Shown piece after piece: positions 1-8,818 of a stretch of DNA of 53,554 nucleotides. The position numbers were made by a program, and so were the translations under genes. The first letter of the stretch is position 1. Every line of letters begins with the position of its first letter. The stretch comes from Acidobacteriaceae bacterium (GTDB lineage Bacteria > Acidobacteriota > Terriglobia > Terriglobales > Acidobacteriaceae), in assembly GCA_003152695.1 (NCBI GenBank), contig PMAT01000051.1:1-53554 (forward strand). The letters are read 5' to 3'. The notes under the pieces are model-generated. The model made no database searches, was not told the origin of the DNA, and worked only from the letters and a program-made list of their open reading frames with translations.

Positions 1-1626
1 GACTGCACCGGCGACAACGCGGGCGATTCAGTTGGTCCCAGCGCGGACGGCTTCGAAACTTACGGCGTCACCGGCGTGGCGCTGATCACGTTCATCCTGC
101 TGGCGGTGAGGGACCCCAAGGTCCAGGTGCAGTTGCTGGTTTGGATCTTCATCATGCGCATCATGATGCTGGTCTCCAGCACCGTGGCCTACTTCCTGAA
201 CGAAGCGGTTGCCAAGGCCCGTTACGGCAACTCCGACCAAATGAATTTCGAAGCGCCACTTACCTCGCTGGTGTGGCTCACTTCGATCATCTCGATCGTT
301 CTGACTTACATCGTGTCGTATCTCATCGTGCCTATATTGGGCGGTGATCAGACACAGTGGTGGAAGCTGGCGACCATCATCTCCTGCGGAACGCTGGCCG
401 GCGCCGTGATCCCGGAACTGGTGAAGGTATTCACCTCAACCGAATCGCGACACGTAAGAGAAGTGGTGACTTCAGCCGACGAAGGCGGCGCGTCGCTCGG
501 CATCCTGTCGGGCTTCGTGGCCGGCAATTTCTCCTGCTACTACCTTGGCTTCACCATCGTGTCCTTGATGGCAATAGGGTCTTACGTCAGCCAGTTCGGG
601 CTGGGTGAGCTGATGCTGGCTCCCGCGGTATTCGCCTTCGGGCTGGTCGCCTTCGGCTTCCTCGGCATGGGACCGGTAACCATCGCCGTGGATTCCTACG
701 GTCCGGTAACCGACAACGCGCAATCGGTGTACGAACTCTCTCTGATTGAAATAATTCCGAACATTAAGGGCGAGTTGCAGAAAGACTACAACATGAGCGT
801 GAACTTCGAACGCGCCAAGCACCTTCTGGAAGAGAACGACGGCGCCGGCAACACATTCAAGGCCACCGCAAAACCGGTGCTCATCGGAACGGCTGTCGTC
901 GGTGCGACCACCATGATCTTCTCCATCATCATGGCGCTCACTCATGGCCTATCGGAAAATGTGAACAAGCTATCGCTGCTGCACGCTCCGTTTGTGCTCG
1001 GCCTGATCAGCGGTGGCGCCATCATCTACTGGTTTACCGGCGCTTCCACGCAGGCGGTCACCACCGGCGCTTATCGCGCGGTGGAGTTCATCAAGGCCAA
1101 CATCAAGCTGGAAGGATCGGATAAGGCCTCGGTGAGCGACAGCAAGAAGGTGGTTGAGATCTGCACCAAGTATGCGCAGAAAGGCATGTTCAACATCTTC
1201 ATTGCGGTATTCTTCGTGACCTTGTCTTTTGCGTTCATCGAGCCGTTCTTCTTCATCGGTTATCTCATTTCCATCGCGGCATTCGGTTTGTACCAGGCGA
1301 TGTTCATGGCCAATGCCGGCGCTGCCTGGGACAATGCCAAGAAGATTGTGGAAGTCGAACTGAAGCAGAAAGGCACCGCGCTGCACGATGCCACTGTGAT
1401 CGGCGACACCGTAGGCGATCCGTTCAAGGACACGTCCTCAGTCGCCATGAACCCGATCATCAAGTTCACCACCTTGTTCGGGTTGCTGGCGGTGGAGCTG
1501 GCAGTGCAATTGACCGCGACGCAGGGAGCGGTGCTAAGCCACATACTGGCAGTCGTTTTCTTCCTGGTGTCGTTTACCTTCGTGTGGAGGTCGTTCTACG
1601 CCATGCGGATCGTCAAGGCTGTTTGA
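1..1626 (+). CDS. hppA: Membrane-bound proton/sodium-translocating pyrophosphatase, 3' part
   Basis: Integral membrane pump that couples hydrolysis of pyrophosphate to ion export. The frame is open from base 1 and begins inside the conserved substrate-binding motif DCTGDNAGDSVGP followed by ADGFETYG, so the N-terminal half lies outside the window; a GTG at 76 is not the start. The C-terminal active-site motif GDTVGDPFKDTS is present, surrounded by several hydrophobic helices. The ion/K+ specificity segment reads GNTFKATAKP, with Lys at the position that is usually Ala in K+-dependent enzymes, which by family rules points to a K+-independent enzyme. The tail after PFKDTS (SSVAMNPIIKF instead of the common SGPSLNILIKL) marks a divergent branch of the family. 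Whether it moves H+ or Na+ cannot be read from this fragment. Confidence 0.95.
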   Translation, partial: DCTGDNAGDSVGPSADGFETYGVTGVALITFILLAVRDPKVQVQLLVWIFIMRIMMLVSSTVAYFLNEAVAKARYGNSDQMNFEAPLTSLVWLTSIISIVLTYIVSYLIVPILGGDQTQWWKLATIISCGTLAGAVIPELVKVFTSTESRHVREVVTSADEGGASLGILSGFVAGNFSCYYLGFTIVSLMAIGSYVSQFGLGELMLAPAVFAFGLVAFGFLGMGPVTIAVDSYGPVTDNAQSVYELSLIEIIPNIKGELQKDYNMSVNFERAKHLLEENDGAGNTFKATAKPVLIGTAVVGATTMIFSIIMALTHGLSENVNKLSLLHAPFVLGLISGGAIIYWFTGASTQAVTTGAYRAVEFIKANIKLEGSDKASVSDSKKVVEICTKYAQKGMFNIFIAVFFVTLSFAFIEPFFFIGYLISIAAFGLYQAMFMANAGAAWDNAKKIVEVELKQKGTALHDATVIGDTVGDPFKDTSSVAMNPIIKFTTLFGLLAVELAVQLTATQGAVLSHILAVVFFLVSFTFVWRSFYAMRIVKAV

Positions 1627-1645
1627 TTTCAATCCAGCCCACCGC

Positions 1646-1671
1646 AAACGCCATCCCACGGGATGGCGTTT
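1646..1671 (+). terminator. Probable intrinsic terminator after hppA
   Basis: A perfect 12-bp inverted repeat (AAACGCCATCCC / GGGATGGCGTTT) with a 2-nt centre lies 20 bases after the pyrophosphatase stop codon and is followed by a short T-containing stretch. The T tract is weak, so termination efficiency is uncertain, but position and stem are typical. Confidence 0.7.
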
Positions 1672-1715
1672 TGCATTTGCATTGTCGTGCACTGGAGCGG
1701 GCGGCAGCTAACGGT

Positions 1716-1721
1716 TATACT
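1716..1721 (+). promoter_or_regulatory. Candidate -10 box of dapD (near-leaderless)
   Basis: TATACT matches a housekeeping -10 box and ends 7 bases before the ATG chosen for dapD, so a transcript starting at the usual distance would have almost no 5' leader. No clear Shine-Dalgarno precedes that ATG and no good -35 box is seen. Confidence 0.4.
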
Positions 1722-1728
1722 GCCCGCC

Positions 1729-2565
1729 ATGCGCGAACTGCAGCGTCAAATCGAGTCTTACTATGCAAGGGGAGTGGAGGCAGTCGGACTTCCTGAGGCC
1801 GGCGAAGCCTTTTTGCGGTTCCGCGATGCCCTGACGGCGGGCACAATTCGTGCTGCCGAAAAAGTTGACGGCCGCTGGCGTACCAATGAATGGGTGAAGC
1901 AAGGGATTCTGCTGGGCTTTCGCATCGGCAAACTGGCGGAGAGCGGAGACCCGCGCGTGCTCTCGTTTGTTGACAAGGATACCTACCCGATTCGCCACTT
2001 CGTGGCCAGCGATCTGGTGCGTGTCGTCCCCGGAGGCTCGTCGGTACGCGCTGGAGCCTACGTAGCGCCCTCGGTCATTTGTATGCCGCCGATGTTCATC
2101 AACGTCGGCGCGTACGTGGACGAAGGCGCAATGATCGATTCGCACGCGCTGGTCGGTTCCTGCGCCCAGATCGGCAAGCGAGTCCACATCAGCGCGGCGG
2201 CGCAGGTCGGCGGCGTGCTGGAACCAATCAACGCGTCGCCCGTGATTATCGAAGACGACGTACTGATCGGCGGAAACTGCGGCATCTATGAGGGCACGCA
2301 GGTCGGCGCGCGCGCCGTCCTCGGGGCTGGCGTGATCCTGACGCGGTCCACGCCCTTGTTTGACACAGTGCACGGCGAAATCTATCGGGCGACCCCGACA
2401 GAACCGCTGCGCGTGCCTGCGGGAGCAGTCGTCGTGCCGGGCTCGCGCGCCATCACCAAGGGAAAAGCCGCGGAGTGGGGACTGTCGCTCTACACTCCGG
2501 TGATTGTGAAGTATCGCGATGAACGTACCGACCGGGGCGTGGAACTGGAAGATATTTTGCGCTAG
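1729..2565 (+). CDS. dapD: 2,3,4,5-tetrahydropyridine-2,6-dicarboxylate N-succinyltransferase
   Basis: Cytosolic enzyme of the succinylase branch of lysine/diaminopimelate synthesis; it transfers succinyl from succinyl-CoA to tetrahydrodipicolinate. The 278-residue product matches the family's usual length. It has an N-terminal helical part and then a left-handed beta-helix of hexapeptide repeats, with family stretches such as NVGAYVDEGAMIDSHALVG and GVLEPINASPVIIEDD. An open frame extends 22 codons upstream into the terminator hairpin, but similarity starts at the ATG used here. The downstream symporter starts only 12 bases after the stop, so the two are probably co-transcribed. No other dap genes are in the window. 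Confidence 0.95.
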   Translation: MRELQRQIESYYARGVEAVGLPEAGEAFLRFRDALTAGTIRAAEKVDGRWRTNEWVKQGILLGFRIGKLAESGDPRVLSFVDKDTYPIRHFVASDLVRVVPGGSSVRAGAYVAPSVICMPPMFINVGAYVDEGAMIDSHALVGSCAQIGKRVHISAAAQVGGVLEPINASPVIIEDDVLIGGNCGIYEGTQVGARAVLGAGVILTRSTPLFDTVHGEIYRATPTEPLRVPAGAVVVPGSRAITKGKAAEWGLSLYTPVIVKYRDERTDRGVELEDILR

Positions 2566-2577
2566 GAAGAGCGGACC

Positions 2578-4005
2578 ATGATGTCCGCTTTTCCCGTGTC
2601 TTACGACTCTATGGTTCAATCCACTAAACAACGAGAGAACATCGTGCTGCTGACCGCAGCCATCGTTGCGCTGGCTGCTCTGTTGTGCTGGCGCTTCGCT
2701 GGACAGGCGACGATACTCGTCGCCGTGCTGCGCTGGACCGCGCTTGCCGCTCTCGTGGTCTATGGCTGCTTCAGGCGCACCCTGACCGCGTGGATCTTCA
2801 TCGCCATGCTGGTGGGTGCGACTGTCGGGCACGATTTCCCCAACGCCGCCACCAACCTGCGAGTGCTGGCGCTCATCTTTCTTCGGCTCATCAAAACCAT
2901 CATCGCGCCCCTGATCTTTGGCACGCTGGTGTTGGGCATCGCTGGCCACTCCAACTTGCGGCAGGTCGGCCGGCTTGGCCTGCGCTCGATCATCTATTTC
3001 GAGATCGTCACTACCATCGCGATCTTCCTCGGGCTGGCAGCCATCAACATCAGCAAAGCCGGAGTCGGGGTGCAACTTCCGCCTTCCACGAGTGCCGAGT
3101 CGGTGCCGCCAGTCAACAAGCTGAACGCGCAAGACGCTATCCTGCACATCTTCCCCGAAAACATTGCGAAGTCGGTGGCTGACGGCGCGGTGCTGGAGGT
3201 CGTCGTCTTCAGCCTGATTTTCGCCGTTGCCCTGGCCCTGATCGGCGAGCAAAAGCGCCGTCCCATGCTGGCGTTCTGCGAGAGCCTAAGCGAGGTGATG
3301 TTTAAGTTCACCAACCTCGTTATGTACATGGCGCCGCTCGGCGTCGGCGCCGCCGTGGCCTACACGGTGGGACACACCGGGATTGCCGCGCTCGGCAGCT
3401 TGGTGAAACTTCTTCTGACGTTTTATGCCGCCCTCATCGTATTCATTCTCGGTGTCCTGCTACCGGTCGCAATGATGTTCCGGGTCCCCTTACGTGCATT
3501 CGTCCGGGCCGTGACGGAGCCGGTCACCATTGCTTTTGCCACGACCAGTTCTGAGGCCGCCCTGCCACGCGCCATCGAGGCAATGGAGGCCCTCGGCGTT
3601 CCGCGACAAATCGTCGCTTTCGTCATCCCCACCGGCTACAGCTTCAACATGGATGGAGGTTCGCTGTATCTTTCTGTGGCGACGATCTTCGTTGCCCAAG
3701 TCGCGGGCATTCATCTTTCATTGGGGCAGCAACTCATGATGATGCTGACGCTTATGCTTACCAGCAAAGGGATTGCGGGCGTCTCACGCGGCGGATTTGT
3801 GGTCCTGATGGCGACGGCTGCTTCCATCGGTCTGCCCAGTGAGCCGGTGTTTCTACTTCTCGGGATCGATCCAATTCTCGACATGGGCCGCACCGCCGTC
3901 AACGTCCTGGGCAACTGCCTGGCGTCGGTGGCGATGGCCAAGTGGGAAGGCGAATTCGGCACCGAAGCGCCGTCTCCCGCCGTCAAGGAAGCGGTATTGC
4001 AGTAA
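2578..4005 (+). CDS. Dicarboxylate/amino acid:cation symporter (DAACS, SLC1-like)
   Basis: Inner-membrane secondary transporter for C4-dicarboxylates or acidic amino acids. The 475-residue protein has about eight hydrophobic segments plus the two re-entrant hairpins of the family: HP1 reads TTSSEAALP, TM7 carries NMDGG (family NMDGT), HP2 reads GVSRGG, and TM8 carries DMGRTAVNVLGN, keeping the Asp, Arg, Thr and Asn that bind substrate and cation in GltPh-type carriers. The Arg in TM8 favours acidic substrates. An AGGAAGAG sequence six bases before the ATG supports the start. The extracellular stretch near residues 160-180 is longer than in the archaeal prototype. Confidence 0.92.
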   Translation: MMSAFPVSYDSMVQSTKQRENIVLLTAAIVALAALLCWRFAGQATILVAVLRWTALAALVVYGCFRRTLTAWIFIAMLVGATVGHDFPNAATNLRVLALIFLRLIKTIIAPLIFGTLVLGIAGHSNLRQVGRLGLRSIIYFEIVTTIAIFLGLAAINISKAGVGVQLPPSTSAESVPPVNKLNAQDAILHIFPENIAKSVADGAVLEVVVFSLIFAVALALIGEQKRRPMLAFCESLSEVMFKFTNLVMYMAPLGVGAAVAYTVGHTGIAALGSLVKLLLTFYAALIVFILGVLLPVAMMFRVPLRAFVRAVTEPVTIAFATTSSEAALPRAIEAMEALGVPRQIVAFVIPTGYSFNMDGGSLYLSVATIFVAQVAGIHLSLGQQLMMMLTLMLTSKGIAGVSRGGFVVLMATAASIGLPSEPVFLLLGIDPILDMGRTAVNVLGNCLASVAMAKWEGEFGTEAPSPAVKEAVLQ

Positions 4006-4045
4006 GGCGTGGTGTGGCGAAGATTAGCAGCGCCGCTGGCTGACG

Positions 4046-4732
4046 CTAACCCGCTGGAAGAGCCGGGGGCCTGACTGCCCTGTTGCTCTGCTGTGCCCGC
4101 ATTTGCAGGTGCTTCTCGCGGAAATGTCCGATGGCGCGCTCGCCCCAGAGCTTCACAAAGTAATGATTCAGACCGGCCCCGATCACGGCGCTGACCAGCG
4201 GAATGAGGCGCGCTGTCCACTTCTCCACGATTTCCGCGCTGGCGCTTACCGCGATCCGCTGAATGACCCGGGGGACGAACTTCGACACCAACTGCTTCTC
4301 CAGTATTTCGCGGCTGATGTCCACGCCCGCCGCACTGGCCGCGGCCACCCACAATTCCGCTTCTTCTTCCTCGGTGTTGTAGGGGAAGCCGTAAATCAGG
4401 CTGAGCTTCTGGATCATGCGCAGAGTGATTGCCGCCAGAATGCCCAGATCGGGCAGCATGGTGAACACGCCACCCATGCCGAGACCAGCGCCTTCGACGG
4501 TGGCCAGGCGCGTGTGAGCACGGACGGTCTGTGCCGCAATGTGGTCCAGCATGGCGGGATCGACCGAATACACACCTTGATACGTCAAGGCCGGCAGGTC
4601 ATACGCCATGCGCAGATGGTCGAGATACTTCTCGGGGTTGACCTTGACGGTTACATAGGCTTTCATGAAAGCGCTGCGCACGGCAGCTTCCACGCCGCGC
4701 CTCATCCACGATTTTCTTGTCCGGTCTGTCAT
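4046..4732 (-). CDS. EcsC family protein
   Basis: About 228 residues, matching the EcsC family by its overall pattern: an amphipathic N-terminal helix (RGVEAAVRSAFMKAY), a glycine-rich hydrophobic centre (GAGLGMGGVFTMLPDLGIL), and a C-terminal hydrophobic stretch (LIPLVSAVIGAGLNHYFV). The family is named for a protein next to the Bacillus EcsAB exporter; its biochemical role is not settled. The frame opens at a TTG 11 codons upstream, but the ATG at 4732 is preferred because a TATACT box lies just before it. The gene is isolated and divergent from the RNase J gene. Confidence 0.85.
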   Translation of the reverse strand: MTDRTRKSWMRRGVEAAVRSAFMKAYVTVKVNPEKYLDHLRMAYDLPALTYQGVYSVDPAMLDHIAAQTVRAHTRLATVEGAGLGMGGVFTMLPDLGILAAITLRMIQKLSLIYGFPYNTEEEEAELWVAAASAAGVDISREILEKQLVSKFVPRVIQRIAVSASAEIVEKWTARLIPLVSAVIGAGLNHYFVKLWGERAIGHFREKHLQMRAQQSNRAVRPPALPAG

Positions 4733-4826
4733 GCTCGCGTACTCAAGTATAGGCGTTTTGTCCAACTCGCAGCCTTTACGCGGTGAAACTTTCCCGGCAC
4801 TCCTGTGCTAGCATCGAAAGTTGCAG
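4733..4826. promoter_or_regulatory. Divergent promoter region, EcsC / RNase J
   Basis: About 90 bases separate the two divergent starts. On the minus strand TATACT (4746-4751) sits 13 bases from the EcsC ATG. On the plus strand TGCTAGCAT (TG at 4806, -10 hexamer 4809-4814) is an extended -10 box 12 bases from the RNase J ATG. Both predicted leaders are under about 10 bases. -35 boxes are not convincing. Confidence 0.45.
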
Positions 4827-6497
4827 ATGCCAATAGGAAAACTCCAGGTTGTACCCCTCGGTGGGCTCGGCGAATTCGGCATGAATTGCATGGCGATTCG
4901 CTGGGGCGACGACATCATCGTCATCGACGCGGGACTGATGTTCCCGGAAGCCGAGTTGCTAGGCGTGGACATCGTTGTCCCAGATATTACCTACCTGATC
5001 GAGAATCGCGCTCATGTGCGCGCGATCGTTCTCACCCACGGCCACGAAGACCATATCGGCGCGCTGCCCTGGATTCTGTCGGAATTGAACGTCCCGGTTT
5101 ACGGCACCGAATTCACTCTGGCCTATGTGGAAGGCAAGTTGGAAGAGCATGGTCAATTGGACAATGCCGTGCTCAACGAGATCAGAGCTGGCGAGCGCTT
5201 TAAGGTGGGCCCGTTCACCATCAATCCCATCCAGGTCACGCACAGCCTGGTGGACTGCGTCGCGTTGGCCATTCATACGCCGCTCGGCACCATAATCCAC
5301 ACCGGCGACTTCAAAGTCGATCCCACACCGACGGACAATCGGCTCTTCGATCTGCATTCCTTCGCGGAATACGGCAAGGAGGGAGTGCTGGCGCTCTTTC
5401 AGGATTCCACCAACGTGGAGCGCCGCGGTTACACGCCGAGCGAACGCGCCGTGCGCGCCCGGTTCCAGGAGATTTTCTCCCGCGCCGAGCGGCGCCTGTT
5501 CATAACCTGTTTCTCCTCTTCCATCCACCGCATTAAGCTGACGATGGAGCAGGCCTTCGAAAATGGGCGCAAGCTGGCGCTGGTCGGCCGCTCCATGATG
5601 GAGTCGGCGGAGATCGCGCAGGACCTCGGCTACATCGAGGCGCCCGAGGGATTGCTGATTCATCCCGCCCAGATTCGCGATTTTCCGCCGGACAAAGTTT
5701 GTGTGCTTATCAGCGGCACGCAAGGCGAGCCCATGTCGGCCCTGTCGCGGGCGGCGGTTGACAATCACAAGCACGCGCGCATTCAGCCGGGTGACACGGT
5801 GGTGCTCTCGTCACGCATCATTCCCGGCAATGAGAAAGCAATCTACCGTGTGGTGGACCACCTGTTCCGCCGCGATGCCCACGTCATCTACGACGATGGT
5901 TCGTCGCCGCCGGTGCACGTCAGCGGGCACGCCAGCCAGGAAGAGCTGAAGCTCATCATCAATCTGGTAAAGCCGCAATATTTTATTCCCATCCATGGCG
6001 AGTATCGCCAGCTCAAGTTGCACGCCGAAATGGCCGGCGCCATGCACAACTCGGTCGGCAAGGTGCTCATGATCGAGAGCGGCGACATTCTAGAATTCGA
6101 CGAAATGGGTGCGCGCAAAGCGGGACGCGTTGCCGTAGGCCGCGTCTGCATCGATTCCAATTCCATGGGCGACGTCGTGGAAGACCTGGTCATTCGCGAT
6201 CGCCGTCACCTCAGCGAAGACGGCATTGTGTTGCCCATCATCGCCATCAACAAGCTGACGGGCAAGGTCGAGGCACCCCCCGAAATCGTGATGCGCGGCT
6301 TCTCCGGTAACACCGACGAGGATGGTTTCCTCGATCAGGCGCGGCAATCGGTGATGAACACCCTGGAGTCGTCCAGCGATGAAGAAAAGGGCGACTACGG
6401 CATGATCAAGGAAAAAATTCGCCAGGACCTGAAGCGCTTCATCGTAAAAAACACTTCGCGGCGGCCATTAATTATGCCGGTGATCCTGGAAATTTGA
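4827..6497 (+). CDS. rnj: Ribonuclease J
   Basis: Metallo-beta-lactamase/beta-CASP ribonuclease that degrades and matures RNA with endo- and 5'-exonuclease activity. At 556 residues it has the standard length. The metal-binding motif HGHEDHIG is at residues 71-78, followed by HTGDFKVDPTP, the beta-CASP stretch SGTQGEPMSALSR, the conserved GHASQEELK and the HGEYRQLKLHAEMA motif; a C-terminal domain of roughly 100 residues follows. A TTG two codons upstream is an alternative start. It heads a run of same-strand genes with short gaps (19 bases to the hydrolase). Confidence 0.96.
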   Translation: MPIGKLQVVPLGGLGEFGMNCMAIRWGDDIIVIDAGLMFPEAELLGVDIVVPDITYLIENRAHVRAIVLTHGHEDHIGALPWILSELNVPVYGTEFTLAYVEGKLEEHGQLDNAVLNEIRAGERFKVGPFTINPIQVTHSLVDCVALAIHTPLGTIIHTGDFKVDPTPTDNRLFDLHSFAEYGKEGVLALFQDSTNVERRGYTPSERAVRARFQEIFSRAERRLFITCFSSSIHRIKLTMEQAFENGRKLALVGRSMMESAEIAQDLGYIEAPEGLLIHPAQIRDFPPDKVCVLISGTQGEPMSALSRAAVDNHKHARIQPGDTVVLSSRIIPGNEKAIYRVVDHLFRRDAHVIYDDGSSPPVHVSGHASQEELKLIINLVKPQYFIPIHGEYRQLKLHAEMAGAMHNSVGKVLMIESGDILEFDEMGARKAGRVAVGRVCIDSNSMGDVVEDLVIRDRRHLSEDGIVLPIIAINKLTGKVEAPPEIVMRGFSGNTDEDGFLDQARQSVMNTLESSSDEEKGDYGMIKEKIRQDLKRFIVKNTSRRPLIMPVILEI

Positions 6498-6516
6498 TCC
6501 AGCGCAGCGCTTTCCC

Positions 6517-7755
6517 ATGACCACCGTCCCCTGGCAAGGCCGCAATCCATCGCACAAGGCGCGCCTCCTCGCCTGGCTTCTGCTGTTGCTTCCGATTGCT
6601 GTCATTCTGCTTTATCCGCTGGCCAACGACTATCTGCAGGCGGCTTCTCTGCTAGAGCGCATTTCTGATCCGAAGGCCACGGGATGGCTGGCCAACTACG
6701 AAGTGCATCCGGTTGACGTGCGCGACACCATTTTCACCTTCCGAGGCAAGCCGGTCCCGGCGCACGTGTACACGCCACGCGGAGTAAGCTTCGCGCCCGG
6801 CATTGTCATTATTCACGGCATGCACCGGCTCGGGATCGACGACCCTCGGCTGGTGAATTCCGCGCGCGCGGTGGCGGCGAGCGGGTTCTTTGTGATGACG
6901 CCGCTGGTTCCGGGTATCGCCGATTATCGCGTGGAGGGCGAGTCGGCTGAACTTATTGGCGCGGCCGCGCGCAGTTTCGCGCACGAGCTCAACGTGCCGA
7001 AGGTGGGCATCCTGGCGATCAGTTTTTCCGGAGGCTTGTCGTTGCTGGCTGCCAGCGATCGGCAATTCTCGCCGTCGATCGCATGGGTGGCCTCGGTGGG
7101 CGGATACTACGATCTTGCCCATGTTCTGCGCTTCTTTGCCACCGGCGAAGCGGTCCGTCCCGATGGTTCAATCGAGCACATGCAGCCACACGAGTACGGT
7201 CCGCTGATCGTGGTCTATGACGAGCCGCAGGATTTCTTCGCTCCGCAGGATGTCCAAGCGGGACATGAGGCCCTCAAGCTGCTGCTCGCCGAAAACGGAA
7301 AGGCTTCCGAAGCGGTGACCACGACCATGACTCCCGCCGATCAGGACATTATGCAGCGCATCTATCACAAGCAGCGCGCCAACTTCGCGCCTGCGATTCT
7401 TGCCGAAGTCGACAAGCGCCGGGAGGAGTTGGCTGCGGCCTCTCCGGCTGGTCACCTCCAGTCCCTGCAGGTTCCCGTGTTATTGTTGCACGGCTCCGAC
7501 GACGCGATCATTCCGCCGACGGAAATGTTGTGGCTGCAGCGTGACATCCCGAAAAAGTATTTGCTGAGCGCGCTGATCAGCCCGGCGATCGGTCACGTGG
7601 ACTTCGGCGCCACAGCCAACTTGCGCGATCGACTGGCACTTGTACACTGGATGGCATTGATGATCCACGAAGCGCGGACCGCCGGCGATGGCCAGGACTC
7701 GATGCACCTGCCCGCCGGGCTGTGGCTTGCGTTCGTGGCGAAGATGGTGCGCTGA
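6517..7755 (+). CDS. Membrane-anchored alpha/beta hydrolase
   Basis: A 412-residue protein with one N-terminal hydrophobic segment (about residues 16-36) that looks like a signal anchor, then an alpha/beta-hydrolase fold. The oxyanion region HGMHRL follows strand 3, the nucleophile elbow is SFSGG (Ser in the middle), the acid is likely the Asp in HGSDDAIIPP, and the C-terminal His is in GHVDFG, giving a full catalytic triad. Substrate unknown; dienelactone-hydrolase-like or esterase are both possible. No Shine-Dalgarno stands out. It lies 7 bases upstream of the dehydratase gene, so the two should be co-expressed. Confidence 0.8.
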   Translation: MTTVPWQGRNPSHKARLLAWLLLLLPIAVILLYPLANDYLQAASLLERISDPKATGWLANYEVHPVDVRDTIFTFRGKPVPAHVYTPRGVSFAPGIVIIHGMHRLGIDDPRLVNSARAVAASGFFVMTPLVPGIADYRVEGESAELIGAAARSFAHELNVPKVGILAISFSGGLSLLAASDRQFSPSIAWVASVGGYYDLAHVLRFFATGEAVRPDGSIEHMQPHEYGPLIVVYDEPQDFFAPQDVQAGHEALKLLLAENGKASEAVTTTMTPADQDIMQRIYHKQRANFAPAILAEVDKRREELAAASPAGHLQSLQVPVLLLHGSDDAIIPPTEMLWLQRDIPKKYLLSALISPAIGHVDFGATANLRDRLALVHWMALMIHEARTAGDGQDSMHLPAGLWLAFVAKMVR

Positions 7756-7762
7756 CCCAGCC

Positions 7763-8767
7763 ATGGTGAGTCTCGAACAGATCCAACTGGCGCAGAAGAG
7801 GCTGCGGGGCATAGCGGCCCGCACTCCGCTTATTCGCTACTTTCCGCCAGCCCGCGGGCAGAGCGCGACTGCCGACGCGAAAGAACCCACGCGCGGGCAC
7901 TTGTGGCTGAAAGCCGAGAGTCTTCAGCCCATCGGCTCGTTTAAGCTGCGCGGGGCTTATAACAAGATCGCGTCGTTCACAGAACAAGAACGGCAGCGCG
8001 GGGTTATCTCGTATTCCAGCGGCAATCACGCGCAGGGAGTTGCCTACGCGGCGCGCGCGCTGGGCGTAAAAGCGATCATTGTCATGCCGCGCAATGCGCC
8101 CAAAATCAAGATGGACAGCACCGCCGCGCTGGGGGCGGAGATTGTCACTGTCGGCCCGGCCAGCGCCGAGCGCCTGCAGAAGGCCGAGGAACTGGCGCAT
8201 CAGCACGGCTACATGATCGTGCCTCCGTACAATGATGAGCAGATCATCGCCGGACAAGGCACAGTCGGGATCGAGATCCTGGAAGACTGCCCCGATGTTG
8301 ACCTGGTGCTGGCGCCGGTCGGCGGCGGTGGGCTGATCAGTGGCGTTTCTGCCGCCCTCAAGCTGAGCGGCTCCAAGGCGAGGGTGATTGGCGTGGAGCC
8401 TGAGCTGGCCAATGATGCGCAGCAAAGCTTCCGCAAGGGCGAGATCGTGGAGCTGGCGGCCGAGCGCGTCTCCAGCACGCTGGCCGACGGACTGCGCACG
8501 CAATCGGTCGGGCGGCTGAACTTCGAGCACATGCGGCAATTCGTCGATGACATAATCAGCGTGACGGAAGATGAAATCCGCATTGCGATGCGGCGGATCA
8601 TCCTGAACGGGCGCATCATTGCCGAGCCCAGTGGCGCGGTCACGTTTGCGGCCTGGCTTTTTCACGGCGACGAGCTGCCCGAGTCGAAGCAAGCGGTCGC
8701 CGTTGTCAGCGGTGGCAATGTAGAGCCGCAACTGCTGGCCCAAGTGCTGATGGAAGATAGCAACTAG
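7763..8767 (+). CDS. Threonine/serine dehydratase (PLP-dependent)
   Basis: Cytosolic fold-type II PLP enzyme that deaminates L-threonine to 2-oxobutanoate (or serine to pyruvate). The PLP lysine is in SFKLRGAYNK, the substrate loop is SSGNHAQGVAYAA, and the phosphate-binding glycine loop is VGGGGLISG. At 334 residues it lacks the C-terminal ACT-type regulatory domain of biosynthetic IlvA, so it resembles the short catabolic TdcB form or the related serine racemases. The ORF is open 25 codons upstream within the hydrolase gene, but similarity begins at the ATG used here. Confidence 0.92.
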   Translation: MVSLEQIQLAQKRLRGIAARTPLIRYFPPARGQSATADAKEPTRGHLWLKAESLQPIGSFKLRGAYNKIASFTEQERQRGVISYSSGNHAQGVAYAARALGVKAIIVMPRNAPKIKMDSTAALGAEIVTVGPASAERLQKAEELAHQHGYMIVPPYNDEQIIAGQGTVGIEILEDCPDVDLVLAPVGGGGLISGVSAALKLSGSKARVIGVEPELANDAQQSFRKGEIVELAAERVSSTLADGLRTQSVGRLNFEHMRQFVDDIISVTEDEIRIAMRRIILNGRIIAEPSGAVTFAAWLFHGDELPESKQAVAVVSGGNVEPQLLAQVLMEDSN

Positions 8768-8794
8768 CAATTAAGCCGCTAGCGACCAGCAATT
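8759..8794. repeat. Short imperfect direct repeat
   Basis: AGCAACTAGCAATT (8759-8772) is repeated as AGCGACCAGCAATT (8781-8794), 12 of 14 bases equal, 22 bases apart. The first copy overlaps the dehydratase stop codon. It may be replication slippage; no function is evident. Confidence 0.5.
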
Positions 8795-8818
8795 GGCATG
8801 GCGTGCAGGAGTAATAAA

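Noticed and set aside
76-78. GTG as start of the pyrophosphatase
   Set aside because: The frame upstream of it to base 1 encodes the conserved DNAGDSVGP motif, so the gene begins outside the window.
1708-3252. Long minus-strand frame of 514 codons over dapD and the symporter
   Set aside because: It is antisense to two well-supported genes and its translation is rich in His, Arg and Gln as expected of a high-GC shadow frame.
7577-8770. Minus-strand frame of 397 codons over the threonine dehydratase
   Set aside because: Antisense to a clear PLP enzyme; no recognisable motifs.
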